Assembly (NCBI RefSeq): GCF_000179555.1 | Contig: NZ_AECZ01000019.1 | Location: 1-64,000 of the forward strand | Length of the DNA stretch: 64,000 nt | Direction: 5' to 3' | Source: Solidesulfovibrio fructosivorans JJ] | Lineage (GTDB): Bacteria > Desulfobacterota > Desulfovibrionia > Desulfovibrionales > Desulfovibrionaceae | Shown here: one piece after another, positions 43,217-51,270 of the stretch | Layout of the letters: each line of letters opens with the position of its first letter | Position numbering within the stretch: the first letter of the stretch is position 1 | Position numbers and translations under genes: made by a program | Notes under the pieces: generated by a model | The model's input: only the letters and a program-made list of their open reading frames with translations | What the model was told of the DNA's origin: nothing | The model's database searches: none

Positions 43217-43933
43217 TTATTTGCCAAGTAAAATGGCGTTGTTGGGGTGTTCCCCGAGCCAGTGCACCTCGCCCGAATCGATATCGTAAAGAGCGCCCAC
43301 GACCTTTACCTTGCCGGCGGCGGCCATCTTCTTGATCAGTGGGCTTTTGGCGTAGATGTCGCTTATGGCCTGCCACACGTTGGCCTCGATGGACTTTGCG
43401 ATGAGCTCATCGGTGTTGGCCGTGGCGAACCGGGCTTTGACGCTCTTGACCGCCGGCACGATGGGAGCCACCAGCTTGCCGATATTTTCCGTGACCGGCT
43501 CGTTTTTGACCACCGCCGACACCGCGCCGCACTTGGTGTGCCCCATGACCACGATCAGCGGCACGCCGAGGTGTTCGGCCCCGTATTCCATGGTACCGAT
43601 CTCATCGGTAGCGGCCACGTTGCCGGCCACGCGCACCACGAAGATATCGCCAACACCCTGGTCGAAGACCACCTCGACCGGCACGCGGGAATCGGAGCAG
43701 GCGAGCACTGTGGCAAAGGGGTGCTGGCCGCCGGTCGCGGTCTCATGACGCCGGGCGGCGTCCCGGCGCGGCGCGACGCTAGCCTTGGCCACGTAGCGAT
43801 CGTTGCCTTCCTTGAGTTTGGCCAGGGCCTCGTCCGAAGTCAGTCCCGGGCCCGCCGAGGAGGCCAGGGCCAGGGCACAGGTCGCAGCCACAAACACCGC
43901 CGCGGCAAACGCGGCAAACGCACGTTTCATCAT
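43217..43933 (-). CDS. Exported beta-class carbonic anhydrase
   Basis: Beta-carbonic anhydrases interconvert CO2 and bicarbonate using zinc. The 238-residue protein has an N-terminal signal peptide (AAFAAAVFVAATCALALASSAG), so it is probably periplasmic. Zinc ligands and catalytic features are seen in ACSDSRVPVE and GHTKCGA. It stands alone on the minus strand with a strong promoter at 43967-43994 and a GGGAGGA ribosome-binding site before MM; the palindromic element follows its end. Confidence 0.95.
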   Translation of the reverse strand: MMKRAFAAFAAAVFVAATCALALASSAGPGLTSDEALAKLKEGNDRYVAKASVAPRRDAARRHETATGGQHPFATVLACSDSRVPVEVVFDQGVGDIFVVRVAGNVAATDEIGTMEYGAEHLGVPLIVVMGHTKCGAVSAVVKNEPVTENIGKLVAPIVPAVKSVKARFATANTDELIAKSIEANVWQAISDIYAKSPLIKKMAAAGKVKVVGALYDIDSGEVHWLGEHPNNAILLGK

Positions 43934-43966
43934 ATATCCTCCCGGGGAATAGAGAGATGGAGTCTT

Positions 43967-43994
43967 GTTATAGCAAAAAAACGCTTACGGTCAA
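43967..43994 (-). promoter_or_regulatory. Sigma-70-type promoter for carbonic anhydrase
   Basis: On the minus strand TTGACC (43989-43994) lies 16 bases from TATAAC (43967-43972), a strong match to the sigma-70 consensus, ending 33 bases before the ATG at 43933. The spacer is T-rich. Confidence 0.75.
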
Positions 43995-44028
43995 AACAAA
44001 TCGGATCTTTTCCCTGGCTGGCCCCGCG

Positions 44029-44793
44029 TCACGAGGCGTCCAAATCGAGTCCCACCGGACAGTGGTCCGAGCCCATGACGGCGGAATCGATCCAGGCCCG
44101 GCGCACCTTGCCGCGCAGTTCCTCGGACACGAAGAAATAGTCGATCCGCCATCCGACGTTGCGGTCGCGCGCCTTGAAGCGATAATCCCACCAAGTGTAG
44201 TGCCCGCCTTCCGGCTCGAACATGCGGAAAGTGTCCACGTAGCCGGCGGCGATGAAGCGGTCGAGCCAGGCGCGTTCCTCGGGCAAGAAACCTGATGTCT
44301 TCTCGTTGGACTTGGCATTTTTGAGGTCCAGGGCGGTATGGGCGGTATTGAAGTCGCCGCAAACCACGATGGGCTTTTTCCGGCGCAGGGTTTCGGCATG
44401 GGCCAGAAAGGCATCGTAATAGCCGAACTTGTAGGCCAGACGGTCGGGGCCGCGTCCGCCGTTGGGAAAATAGACATTGAAGAAATAGAAGTCGTCAAAT
44501 TCCATCTGGATCAGCCGGCCTTCCCCGACGTAGGCTTCGTCGGGCAATTCCAGGCTGATGTCATGGGGTTCGACGCGGTAGAAGCAGCCCACACCGGAAT
44601 AGCCCTTCTTGACGGTGGCGCTGGACCAGACCGTGCGATAGACCTCCGTGCCGCCAAAATCCGCCTCGTGCCCGGGCTGAATCTTGGACTCCTGGATGCC
44701 GACCACATCCGCCCCACAGCCCGAAAGCCAGTCCCAGAAATTCTTCTGTACCACGGCCCGCAGTCCATTAACATTCCAACTCATCAAAATCAT
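44029..44793 (-). CDS. xthA: Exodeoxyribonuclease III / AP endonuclease
   Basis: XthA cuts DNA at abasic sites in base excision repair. The 254-residue protein has the family start MSWNVNGLRAV, GIQESKIQPG, VYFPNGGRGPDRLAYK, CGDFNTAHTALDL, WWDYRFKARDRNVGWRIDYFFVSEEL and GSDHCPVGL-like end with catalytic residues. The start overlaps the HD-GYP gene by 4 bp, so translation may be coupled. This joins tag and nth as repair genes in the window. Confidence 0.96.
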   Translation of the reverse strand: MILMSWNVNGLRAVVQKNFWDWLSGCGADVVGIQESKIQPGHEADFGGTEVYRTVWSSATVKKGYSGVGCFYRVEPHDISLELPDEAYVGEGRLIQMEFDDFYFFNVYFPNGGRGPDRLAYKFGYYDAFLAHAETLRRKKPIVVCGDFNTAHTALDLKNAKSNEKTSGFLPEERAWLDRFIAAGYVDTFRMFEPEGGHYTWWDYRFKARDRNVGWRIDYFFVSEELRGKVRRAWIDSAVMGSDHCPVGLDLDAS

Positions 44794-46547
44794 TTTGTAA
44801 ATTCAACCTCCACAGCGGATTTTTGCATGTCGCCGCCGTCATGCATCATAGCCAAAAACGCCTTTGCGCACATCGGGCAAAACTGCCGCCCAGCTTCTTC
44901 CTCAATGATGCCGAGCGCCTTGGCAAGCGGCATTCCCCTTCTGTAGGGCCGGTCCGTGGTCATGGCGTCAAAGGCGTCGGCAATGGCGATGATGCGCGCG
45001 CCCAGGGGAATGTCCTCGCCCATGATGGCCGTGGGATAGCCATGCCCGTCCCAGCGCTCGTGGTGCAGGAGAATAAGCGGCAGCACCGGAGTCAGGGAGA
45101 CGATGGGACGCAGGATTTCCGCGCCGATAATGGCGTGCTCCTGGATCTTGGCGTATTCCTCGGGGGTGAGCTTGCCGGGCTTTAGGAGCACGGCGTCGCG
45201 CACGCCGATCTTGCCGATGTCATGAAGATTGGCCGCGATCTCCAGTTCCCGCAGATCCCTATCGCCAAGCTCCATGGCCCGGCCCAGGCGCATGGCCATG
45301 CGCGAAACCCGGGCGGTATGGCCCTTGGTGTATTCGTCGCGCGCCTCGAGGGCCGTAATGAGGGCCGACATGCTGGCCAGGACGTGCTCGTGCTCTTTCT
45401 TGATGTGCCGATAGCTCTCGGTCAGCAACTGCTCCACCACGAGCTGCATTTTCTCGACATCGAAGGGTTTGACGAAATAACGCGAGATGCCCAGGCGTTC
45501 GCCGCGAAGGATATCGCTTTGCCGGTCGCGACCGCTCATCATCACGACCAGGGTGTTGCGCAAATCCGGCTCGTCCCGCAGCTTCTCGCACAGCGTATAG
45601 CCGTCCATCTCCGGCATCTCGATATCGGTCACCACCACGTCGGGCAGATGCTCCTTGGCCAGCTCGAGGGCGCTTTTGCCGTTCTCGGCGGTCAGCACGC
45701 AATGCCCGCCCTTGATAAAGCTGTGGCGCAACAGCTCCCGGATAAGCTTGTTGTCGTCGGCGACCAGAATCTTATTGTGGCGTTTGCGCTCGACCAGGTC
45801 GAGATGCTCCGACACCTTGGCCGCCAGCATCTCCGGGGTGAAGGCCTTGAGCAGATAGTCGTCGGCCCCGCAGTTAAACGCCGTATCCATGTCCAGGCTG
45901 CTGTCGCTGCTGGAAAGAATGATGACCGGCAGATAGCGCCCCGGGTTGTCCTCCTTGATCCGGCGGCATAAATCGAGACCGGACAGTCCCGGCAACAGCA
46001 CGCTCGTAAGCACCAGCTCGAAGTCGTGCTTGCGGCAGAAGGCCAGGGCCTGCTCGGCGTTGTGGGCGGCCACCACGCGAAAACCGGCCGGGGTGAGCGC
46101 CGCGCGCACCACGTGGAGCAGCGTCTTGCCGGCGTCCACGAAAAGGATGGAACGGCGCGACGAGACGCTTTGCCGCGGCTTTTCCTGAATCTCCCGCAGC
46201 ACGTCGGTCAGGTTTATACGGTTGACGGGATAGATGTCCTGACCGGGGGGAAGGGGCACGGCGACATCATCCTCGCTGCCGGCGTCGAAGGGGCGCAGGC
46301 AAAGGATGGGAATGATTTTTCCCGCCGCGTTGGCCGTCTCCCGAATACGCTCGATCAACGCGACGCTGTCGCAATTGATGTAGGAGTCCTGGATCAGGAC
46401 GGCATCGGGCGTGGGATCGCCCAAGGCCTGGGAAACCTCGCCGTCCTCCGGAAAGGCGAAAACATAGTCGATGCCGGCCGTCAGATAAAGCTTGGACAGG
46501 AAGGCCCGATAAAAGACGATGTCGATGATATTTATGACGCGCATCAA
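44790..46547 (-). CDS. Response regulator with three receiver-like domains and HD-GYP
   Basis: HD-GYP domains usually degrade cyclic di-GMP. The 585-residue protein has an N-terminal receiver-like domain (about 1-110), a second (about 130-250) whose expected phosphoacceptor Asp reads Ser in LVLTSVLLPGLSG, and a third canonical receiver (about 258-375, ADDN and VVVTDIEMPEMDG). A C-terminal HD-GYP domain shows LHDIGKIGV and HHERWDGHGYP. The second receiver should not be phosphorylated. It is upstream of xthA, overlapping by 4 bp. Confidence 0.92.
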   Translation of the reverse strand: MMRVINIIDIVFYRAFLSKLYLTAGIDYVFAFPEDGEVSQALGDPTPDAVLIQDSYINCDSVALIERIRETANAAGKIIPILCLRPFDAGSEDDVAVPLPPGQDIYPVNRINLTDVLREIQEKPRQSVSSRRSILFVDAGKTLLHVVRAALTPAGFRVVAAHNAEQALAFCRKHDFELVLTSVLLPGLSGLDLCRRIKEDNPGRYLPVIILSSSDSSLDMDTAFNCGADDYLLKAFTPEMLAAKVSEHLDLVERKRHNKILVADDNKLIRELLRHSFIKGGHCVLTAENGKSALELAKEHLPDVVVTDIEMPEMDGYTLCEKLRDEPDLRNTLVVMMSGRDRQSDILRGERLGISRYFVKPFDVEKMQLVVEQLLTESYRHIKKEHEHVLASMSALITALEARDEYTKGHTARVSRMAMRLGRAMELGDRDLRELEIAANLHDIGKIGVRDAVLLKPGKLTPEEYAKIQEHAIIGAEILRPIVSLTPVLPLILLHHERWDGHGYPTAIMGEDIPLGARIIAIADAFDAMTTDRPYRRGMPLAKALGIIEEEAGRQFCPMCAKAFLAMMHDGGDMQKSAVEVEFTK

Positions 46548-46640
46548 CGACTCCCGGGTGTCATCATTCCGGTCGACGCCACAACGGCCGGTCGGACCGT
46601 CCCTGGAAAACGGCCGGACGCAAGGGCCGCGTCACCACAT

Positions 46641-47309
46641 TCAAAACGCCAGCAGGCTGGCCGCGATCCCCTCCGGCCCAAGAGCCAGGCGCGCGTAGCC
46701 GCCTCCCGAAAGCGCCCCGGGATTGATGACGACGGTCTTGCCCAGGGTATCCACCGCCCGGGATTCGTGGATATGCCCTGTCAGGCACACGGCCGGCTGG
46801 GTACGTTCGATAAAATCCCGCACCGCCTTGCTCCCGACATGAACGCCGGAACCGACCACGTCCGTGGCTGTGCCGAAAGGCGGCGTATGGCAAACCATGA
46901 CCAGATGCGGGCAATGGGCGACCACGGCATGGGCGGTGGCGAGCCAGTCGGCGATACGCTCCTCGCCGGCCTCGCTCGGCGTGTGAAAGGGGGTCGGCGT
47001 GGACCAGCCGCAGCCGAAAAACCCCACGCCCTCGGGCATGACCCGGCCTGTGGCGTGGATGTTGATGCCTTCGGCGGTAAGGTAGGCGTCGACGCTTGCG
47101 GTGTCCATATTGCCGATCTGGGCCAGGATGACGGGATTGCGCCGCCTCAGGGCCGCAATGACAGGTTTGGCCGCGGCGGCCGCGCCCTTTATGGTCAGAT
47201 CGCCGCTGATAACGACACCGGCCGCCCGCTCCAGGTCGGGTATGCGTTCAAGAGACGCGATATCGTCGTGAATATCCCCGATTCCGATGAAAAACGTTTC
47301 CTCGGCCAT
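46641..47309 (-). CDS. Calcineurin-like metallophosphoesterase
   Basis: The 222-residue protein has the metallophosphatase motifs GIGDIHDD, VISGDLTIKG, GNMD and TGHIHESRAV, with metal-binding His/Asp/Asn. It resembles the YfcE/MJ0936-type phosphoesterase group; its substrate is unknown. I chose the ATG at 47309, preceded by GGGAGAGGGC; the frame is open further upstream but without support. It is divergent from the cyclo-ligase gene across about 81 bp. Confidence 0.88.
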   Translation of the reverse strand: MAEETFFIGIGDIHDDIASLERIPDLERAAGVVISGDLTIKGAAAAAKPVIAALRRRNPVILAQIGNMDTASVDAYLTAEGINIHATGRVMPEGVGFFGCGWSTPTPFHTPSEAGEERIADWLATAHAVVAHCPHLVMVCHTPPFGTATDVVGSGVHVGSKAVRDFIERTQPAVCLTGHIHESRAVDTLGKTVVINPGALSGGGYARLALGPEGIAASLLAF

Positions 47310-47390
47310 GCCCTCTCCCTCGATTTCGATCCCCGGCGCGCCCTTCCCCTGACGCCACCTCCTTGCTACTATGCTGTGGTTGTGCAAACA

Positions 47391-47993
47391 ATGCAACCAT
47401 CTCCCGCCGCAACCATCGACAAGGACGCCCTGCGCCGCCGCATGCTCGGCAGGCGCAACGCCCAGGAGCCGGAGCTCGCGGCCCGGGCCAGCCAGGCCGT
47501 GGCCAGTCGGGTGGAAGCCCTGCCCCGCTATGCGGCGGCCCGGGAAGTACTGGCCTATCTGCCTATCCGGGGCGAGGTGGACGCCGGCATCCTGGTCCGT
47601 TCGCTTTTGGCATCGGGCCGACGGGTGCTTTTGCCCCGCTGCCGCCCCGACGCGCCCGGGGAACTCGACGTCGGCTGTCTGACCAGCCTGGACGCGGCCG
47701 TGCCGGGTCGCTACGGCATCCTGGAACCGCCGCGGGCCGCCTGTCTGCCGCCGAGCGCCTATTCACCGGACGTCATCCTGGTGCCGGGCGTGGCCTTTGA
47801 CGCGAAAGGCGCGCGCCTGGGCTTCGGCGGCGGCTATTACGACCGCCTGCTTGCCCTGCCCATGGCGGCATCGGCCCTGACCATCGGCTTGGCCTACGCG
47901 TTCCAGGTGGTGCCGCAATTGCCGGCCGACCCCTGGGACAGGCCCGTGGACATCGTGGTGACCGAACTTCAAACATACCGGTTTGACACATGA
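47391..47993 (+). CDS. ygfA: 5-formyltetrahydrofolate cyclo-ligase
   Basis: The enzyme converts 5-formyl-THF to 5,10-methenyl-THF with ATP. The 200-residue protein has a basic N-terminus (DKDALRRRMLGRR), the AYLPIRGEVD segment, and the ATP site GFGGGYYDRLL with DVILVPGVAFDAKGARLG. I took the ATG at 47391; an in-frame GTG at 47382 is possible. The frame remains open for over 1 kb upstream, but that part is antisense to the phosphoesterase and HD-GYP genes and is not coding. The stop overlaps the start of the next gene by 4 bp. Confidence 0.94.
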   Translation: MQPSPAATIDKDALRRRMLGRRNAQEPELAARASQAVASRVEALPRYAAAREVLAYLPIRGEVDAGILVRSLLASGRRVLLPRCRPDAPGELDVGCLTSLDAAVPGRYGILEPPRAACLPPSAYSPDVILVPGVAFDAKGARLGFGGGYYDRLLALPMAASALTIGLAYAFQVVPQLPADPWDRPVDIVVTELQTYRFDT

Positions 47994-48706
47994 ATTACAT
48001 CCCTTTTGCATTTCCCGGACTACCCGGCGTCGGCTGCGCCTTTGGCTGCGGCCCGGACACCATGGCCTTTACCGGCGCGTCCGACCCGGAAGCGGTCATC
48101 GCCACCCGGCGCGCCCTGCGCGAGGAACTGGGGTTTTCTGTCTGGCATTCGCTCAAGCAGGAGCACGGCGTCTATATGGTGTTCGAACCGGAATTCGACA
48201 CCCTCGACCAGCCGAGCATCGAAGCGGGCGACGGCATGGCCGAAAGCCGGCCCGGCCGGGCCCTGGCCATCAAGACCGCCGATTGCCAGCCGGTGCTTCT
48301 CGCCCACGAATCGGGAAAGTTCATCGCCGCGCTGCACGTGGGCTGGCGCGGCAACGTGGCCGACATGTGCGGCCGGTCCGTGCGCTCGTTTTGCGTGCGC
48401 TACGGGCTCGACCCGCGTGAGCTTTTGGCGGTTCGCGGCCCGAGCCTCGGGCCGGGGGAAGCGGAGTTCACCGCTTTCGAACGCGAATTCGGGGAAAAAT
48501 TCCGTCCCTGGTACGACTACCGCACACAACGCGTGGACCTGTGGCGGCTCACGCGGGACCAGCTCGTCGCGGCCGGCCTCGACCGGGACCGCATCTACGG
48601 CCTCGATCTGTGCACCCAAAGCCTGCCGCTCTTTTTCTCCTACCGGCGCGACAAGACCACCAGCCGCCAAGCCAGCCTGATCTGGATCAAAAAAGAAGGC
48701 GTGTAA
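47990..48706 (+). CDS. pgeF: Polyphenol oxidase/purine nucleosidase family protein (YfiH/PgeF)
   Basis: YfiH/PgeF proteins of the laccase-domain (DUF152) family act on purine nucleosides or on UDP-MurNAc-Ser errors in peptidoglycan synthesis. The 238-residue protein has SLKQEHGVYMVF, AIKTADCQPVLLAHE, the metal-binding HVGWRGNVADM, and late LDLCTQSLPLFFSYRRD. The start overlaps the cyclo-ligase gene by 4 bp. The palindromic repeat lies immediately downstream in inverted orientation. Confidence 0.9.
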   Translation: MNYIPFAFPGLPGVGCAFGCGPDTMAFTGASDPEAVIATRRALREELGFSVWHSLKQEHGVYMVFEPEFDTLDQPSIEAGDGMAESRPGRALAIKTADCQPVLLAHESGKFIAALHVGWRGNVADMCGRSVRSFCVRYGLDPRELLAVRGPSLGPGEAEFTAFEREFGEKFRPWYDYRTQRVDLWRLTRDQLVAAGLDRDRIYGLDLCTQSLPLFFSYRRDKTTSRQASLIWIKKEGV

Positions 48707-48714
48707 AAAGCCTC

Positions 48715-48875
48715 CCGGGGGGAAACCTTTCTGAAGAAAGGTTATCCCCCGGCCCCCTTTCCAAAGACTATCATCGGGATGCAGTGTGATTCGTATCACA
48801 CTGCAGAAATTAAGAAGTTTAGGAAGGGGAGAGCGCGAGAGGGGAGAACCCTTTTCAAAGGGTTTCCCCTCTCGC
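48715..48875 (-). repeat. Intergenic palindromic element, inverted copy at a convergent junction
   Basis: Reading on the minus strand, hairpin 1 is at 48835-48875 and hairpin 2 at 48715-48752 (CCGGGGGGAAACC with complement). The enclosed locus-specific segment carries its own perfect 10-bp hairpin, GCAGTGTGAT-TCGT-ATCACACTGC at 48781-48804. It fills the junction between the convergent pgeF and HD-GYP genes. Confidence 0.85.
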
Positions 48876-48891
48876 ACATTCCTTTCCCAAC

Positions 48892-50262
48892 CTAAAACCG
48901 AAAATCGCCACGCTCGAAGAGCGAGAGGCAGGCGTCGACCACGTCGGCGTCATAGAGGCGGCCCCGGCCTTTCGCCAGTTCGGCCAGCGCGTGCTCAAGG
49001 CTCCAGGCGGAACGGTAGGGCCGGTGGGCGGTCATGGCCTCGACCACGTCGGCCACGGCCAGGATGCGCGACCCGGGGTGCATGTCCTCGCGCCTGAGCC
49101 CGGCCGGGTAGCCGGAACCGTCGCACCGCTCATGGTGTTCGAGCACCATGCGGGCCAGGGGCCAGGGGAAAGGGACATCCTTCAGGATGTCGAAGCCGAC
49201 GGTGCTGTGGTCCCGCACAATGCCCATTTCCATGGCGGAAAGCGCCTCGGGCTTGGTCAGGATTTCCGAAGGCACATGGATCTTGCCAATATCGTGGACC
49301 AGCCCGGCCATGCGCACGCCTTCCCGCTCCTCGTCGGAGAACCCGAGGGCCTTGGCCAAGGCCTCGGCCAGCCGGGACACGCGTTCCTGGTGGCCGGCGG
49401 TGAAGGGGTCGCGCGTTTCCGATGTCACGGTCAAAGCGTTGACGGTTTCCGTAAGCGCCAGGCGCAGGCCGGCCACGGAATCCCGAAGCGCCCGCTCCAC
49501 ATCCCGGCGGCGGCTGATGTCCCGAAAGACGAGTACCGTTCCGAGCGCCCGCCCCCTGTCGTCCAAAATGGACGACAGGGTCTGCTCCACGGGCAAGCGG
49601 CTCCCGTCCTCCCGGCACAAGATCGCCACTTCCCGAGCGCCCTCCAGCCCGTCGGGGATATCGCCTTGCTCGGGGTCCCGAAGCGTCTTGTAAAGCGTCG
49701 CCAAGTCACGGCCGAGCAGACGCGCTGCCGACACTCCAAGCAGCGTTTCGGCCATGGGGTTGGCGAAGCGCACCAACCCCTGGGGATCGGCGGTGATCAC
49801 CCCTTCCCCAAGATAGTGCAGGGTCATGGCCGTCCACTGTTCGTTATCGCGCAGTCGCCGCTCCATCCGGGACTTGTACAGGGCGATGTCCAGGGTCGTG
49901 GTCAGGTCCCGGTTCTCGAAGGGCTTGGTGATGTAGCCGTAAGGACCGGCCGCGCCGGCGCGCCGCAGAGTTTCCGGATCGGCGTGGGCGGTGAGAAAAA
50001 CCACCGGCACGGCCAACTCGTCGCGGATGCGCCCGGCCGCGTCCACCCCGTCCAGGGCGCCGTCCAGCACGATGTCCATGAGCACGATGTCGGGAGAGAG
50101 ATCCCGGGCCAGGCGCAAGGCATCCTCGCCACGGTCCGTCGGGCCGCAGACGGCATAGCCGAGCTGGGAGAGGCGTCTGGCCAGATCCAAGGCCACCACT
50201 CCCTCGTCCTCGACGATGAGCACGCGCGGGTTTTCGGGGGATGTCGCCGCTTCCTCAGGCAT
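48892..50262 (-). CDS. Response regulator with PAS and HD-GYP domains
   Basis: This 456-residue protein has an N-terminal receiver (VLIVEDEG and VLMDIVLDG phosphoacceptor, with Lys in YITKPFEN), a PAS domain at about residues 140-260 (ADPQGLVRFANPMAETLLGV), and a C-terminal HD-GYP domain (VHDIGKIHVPSEIL, EHHERCDGSGYPAG). It likely degrades cyclic di-GMP in response to a histidine kinase. It overlaps the 3' end of the epimerase gene by 8 bp. Reading frame and length are normal. Confidence 0.94.
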   Translation of the reverse strand: MPEEAATSPENPRVLIVEDEGVVALDLARRLSQLGYAVCGPTDRGEDALRLARDLSPDIVLMDIVLDGALDGVDAAGRIRDELAVPVVFLTAHADPETLRRAGAAGPYGYITKPFENRDLTTTLDIALYKSRMERRLRDNEQWTAMTLHYLGEGVITADPQGLVRFANPMAETLLGVSAARLLGRDLATLYKTLRDPEQGDIPDGLEGAREVAILCREDGSRLPVEQTLSSILDDRGRALGTVLVFRDISRRRDVERALRDSVAGLRLALTETVNALTVTSETRDPFTAGHQERVSRLAEALAKALGFSDEEREGVRMAGLVHDIGKIHVPSEILTKPEALSAMEMGIVRDHSTVGFDILKDVPFPWPLARMVLEHHERCDGSGYPAGLRREDMHPGSRILAVADVVEAMTAHRPYRSAWSLEHALAELAKGRGRLYDADVVDACLSLFERGDFRF

Positions 50263-51187
50263 GGTGGGATTCCCGTGAAGGCCGAAGGATGTCCGACAAG
50301 GCGTCGGGCAAGGTTTCGAAACAAAAGCGAAAGCCGAGTTCCGTCAAACGGCCGGGCACGGCGCGCACCCCGCCCAGAAAGAGTTCCCGGGCCATTTCGC
50401 CAAGGGCCAGACGCATGACCGGCCCGGGCAGGCGCAGCCAAGCCGGGCGGGCAAGAGCCCTGCCCGCGGCGGCGGCGAACCCGTCCTGGGTGACGGCTTC
50501 CGGCGCGGCCAGGTTGAAGGGACCGGCGGCCGCTTCATGGTCGATCAGAAAGCGGATGGCCGCCACCTCGTCGGCAAGGTGAATCCAGGGCAAATACTGT
50601 CGGCCGGACCCGAGCGGACCGCCCAGGAAAAACCGAAACGGCGCAAGCATACGAGGCAACGCCCCGCCTCCCGCGCCAAGGACCACCGCCGTGCGGATGA
50701 CGGCCCGGCGCAGCCCCAAAGCCTCGGCCCCGGCCGTGGACGCCTCCCAACGGCACGCCACCTCGGCCAAAAAGCCCGCTCCGGCCGGGGCATCCTCGGC
50801 GATCGGCACATCGCCCCGGTCGCCGTAATAGCCCGTGGCCGAACCTTGAATGAGGACATCCGGAAGCGCGGGCGCGCGGGACAGGGCGTCCATGACCGCC
50901 TGTCCGGCGTCAAGGCGGCTTCCGAGGATGCGGGCCTTTCGCGTCTTGGTCCAGTAGCCCGAGGCGATGTTTTCACCGGCCAGGTTGACCAGGGCCCGGG
51001 CGCCGCCCAGCAGATGCGCCCACCCCTCTCCGGTGCGGCCGTCATAGGGAGCATAGGTGATTCCCGGAGCGGGCTTACGCCCCGAAGCCCCCCGGGAAAG
51101 CACGACAACCTCGTGCCCGTCCCGGACAAGGGACCGGGTCAGCGCCCGGCCGATAAAGCCCGTTCCGCCGGCGATCACAACCCGCAT
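50255..51187 (-). CDS. TIGR01777 family NAD-dependent epimerase/dehydratase
   Basis: The protein has an N-terminal NAD(P)-binding motif AGGTGFIGRALTRSL, the ALVNLAGENIASG segment, GSATGYYGDRG and a C-terminal DUF1731-like stretch. It is a YfcH-type extended short-chain dehydrogenase-like protein. I chose the ATG at 51187 (MRVVIAGG), giving 310 residues; the frame opens 14 codons earlier. The substrate is unknown. The 3' end overlaps the HD-GYP gene by 8 bp, so the two are probably co-transcribed. Confidence 0.9.
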   Translation of the reverse strand: MRVVIAGGTGFIGRALTRSLVRDGHEVVVLSRGASGRKPAPGITYAPYDGRTGEGWAHLLGGARALVNLAGENIASGYWTKTRKARILGSRLDAGQAVMDALSRAPALPDVLIQGSATGYYGDRGDVPIAEDAPAGAGFLAEVACRWEASTAGAEALGLRRAVIRTAVVLGAGGGALPRMLAPFRFFLGGPLGSGRQYLPWIHLADEVAAIRFLIDHEAAAGPFNLAAPEAVTQDGFAAAAGRALARPAWLRLPGPVMRLALGEMARELFLGGVRAVPGRLTELGFRFCFETLPDALSDILRPSRESHHA

Positions 51188-51270
51188 GAAGGCCTCCTTG
51201 CCGCGATTTCTCGGGAAATCCTGGCCCATTATACGAAAAGCGGCGGCAAAGGCAACCGATGCGAAGGGTT

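Noticed and set aside
46026-47390. Plus-strand extension of the cyclo-ligase frame through the phosphoesterase and HD-GYP genes
   Set aside because: It is antisense to two well-supported genes. The cyclo-ligase family starts near 47391 and the extra residues match nothing expected for it.
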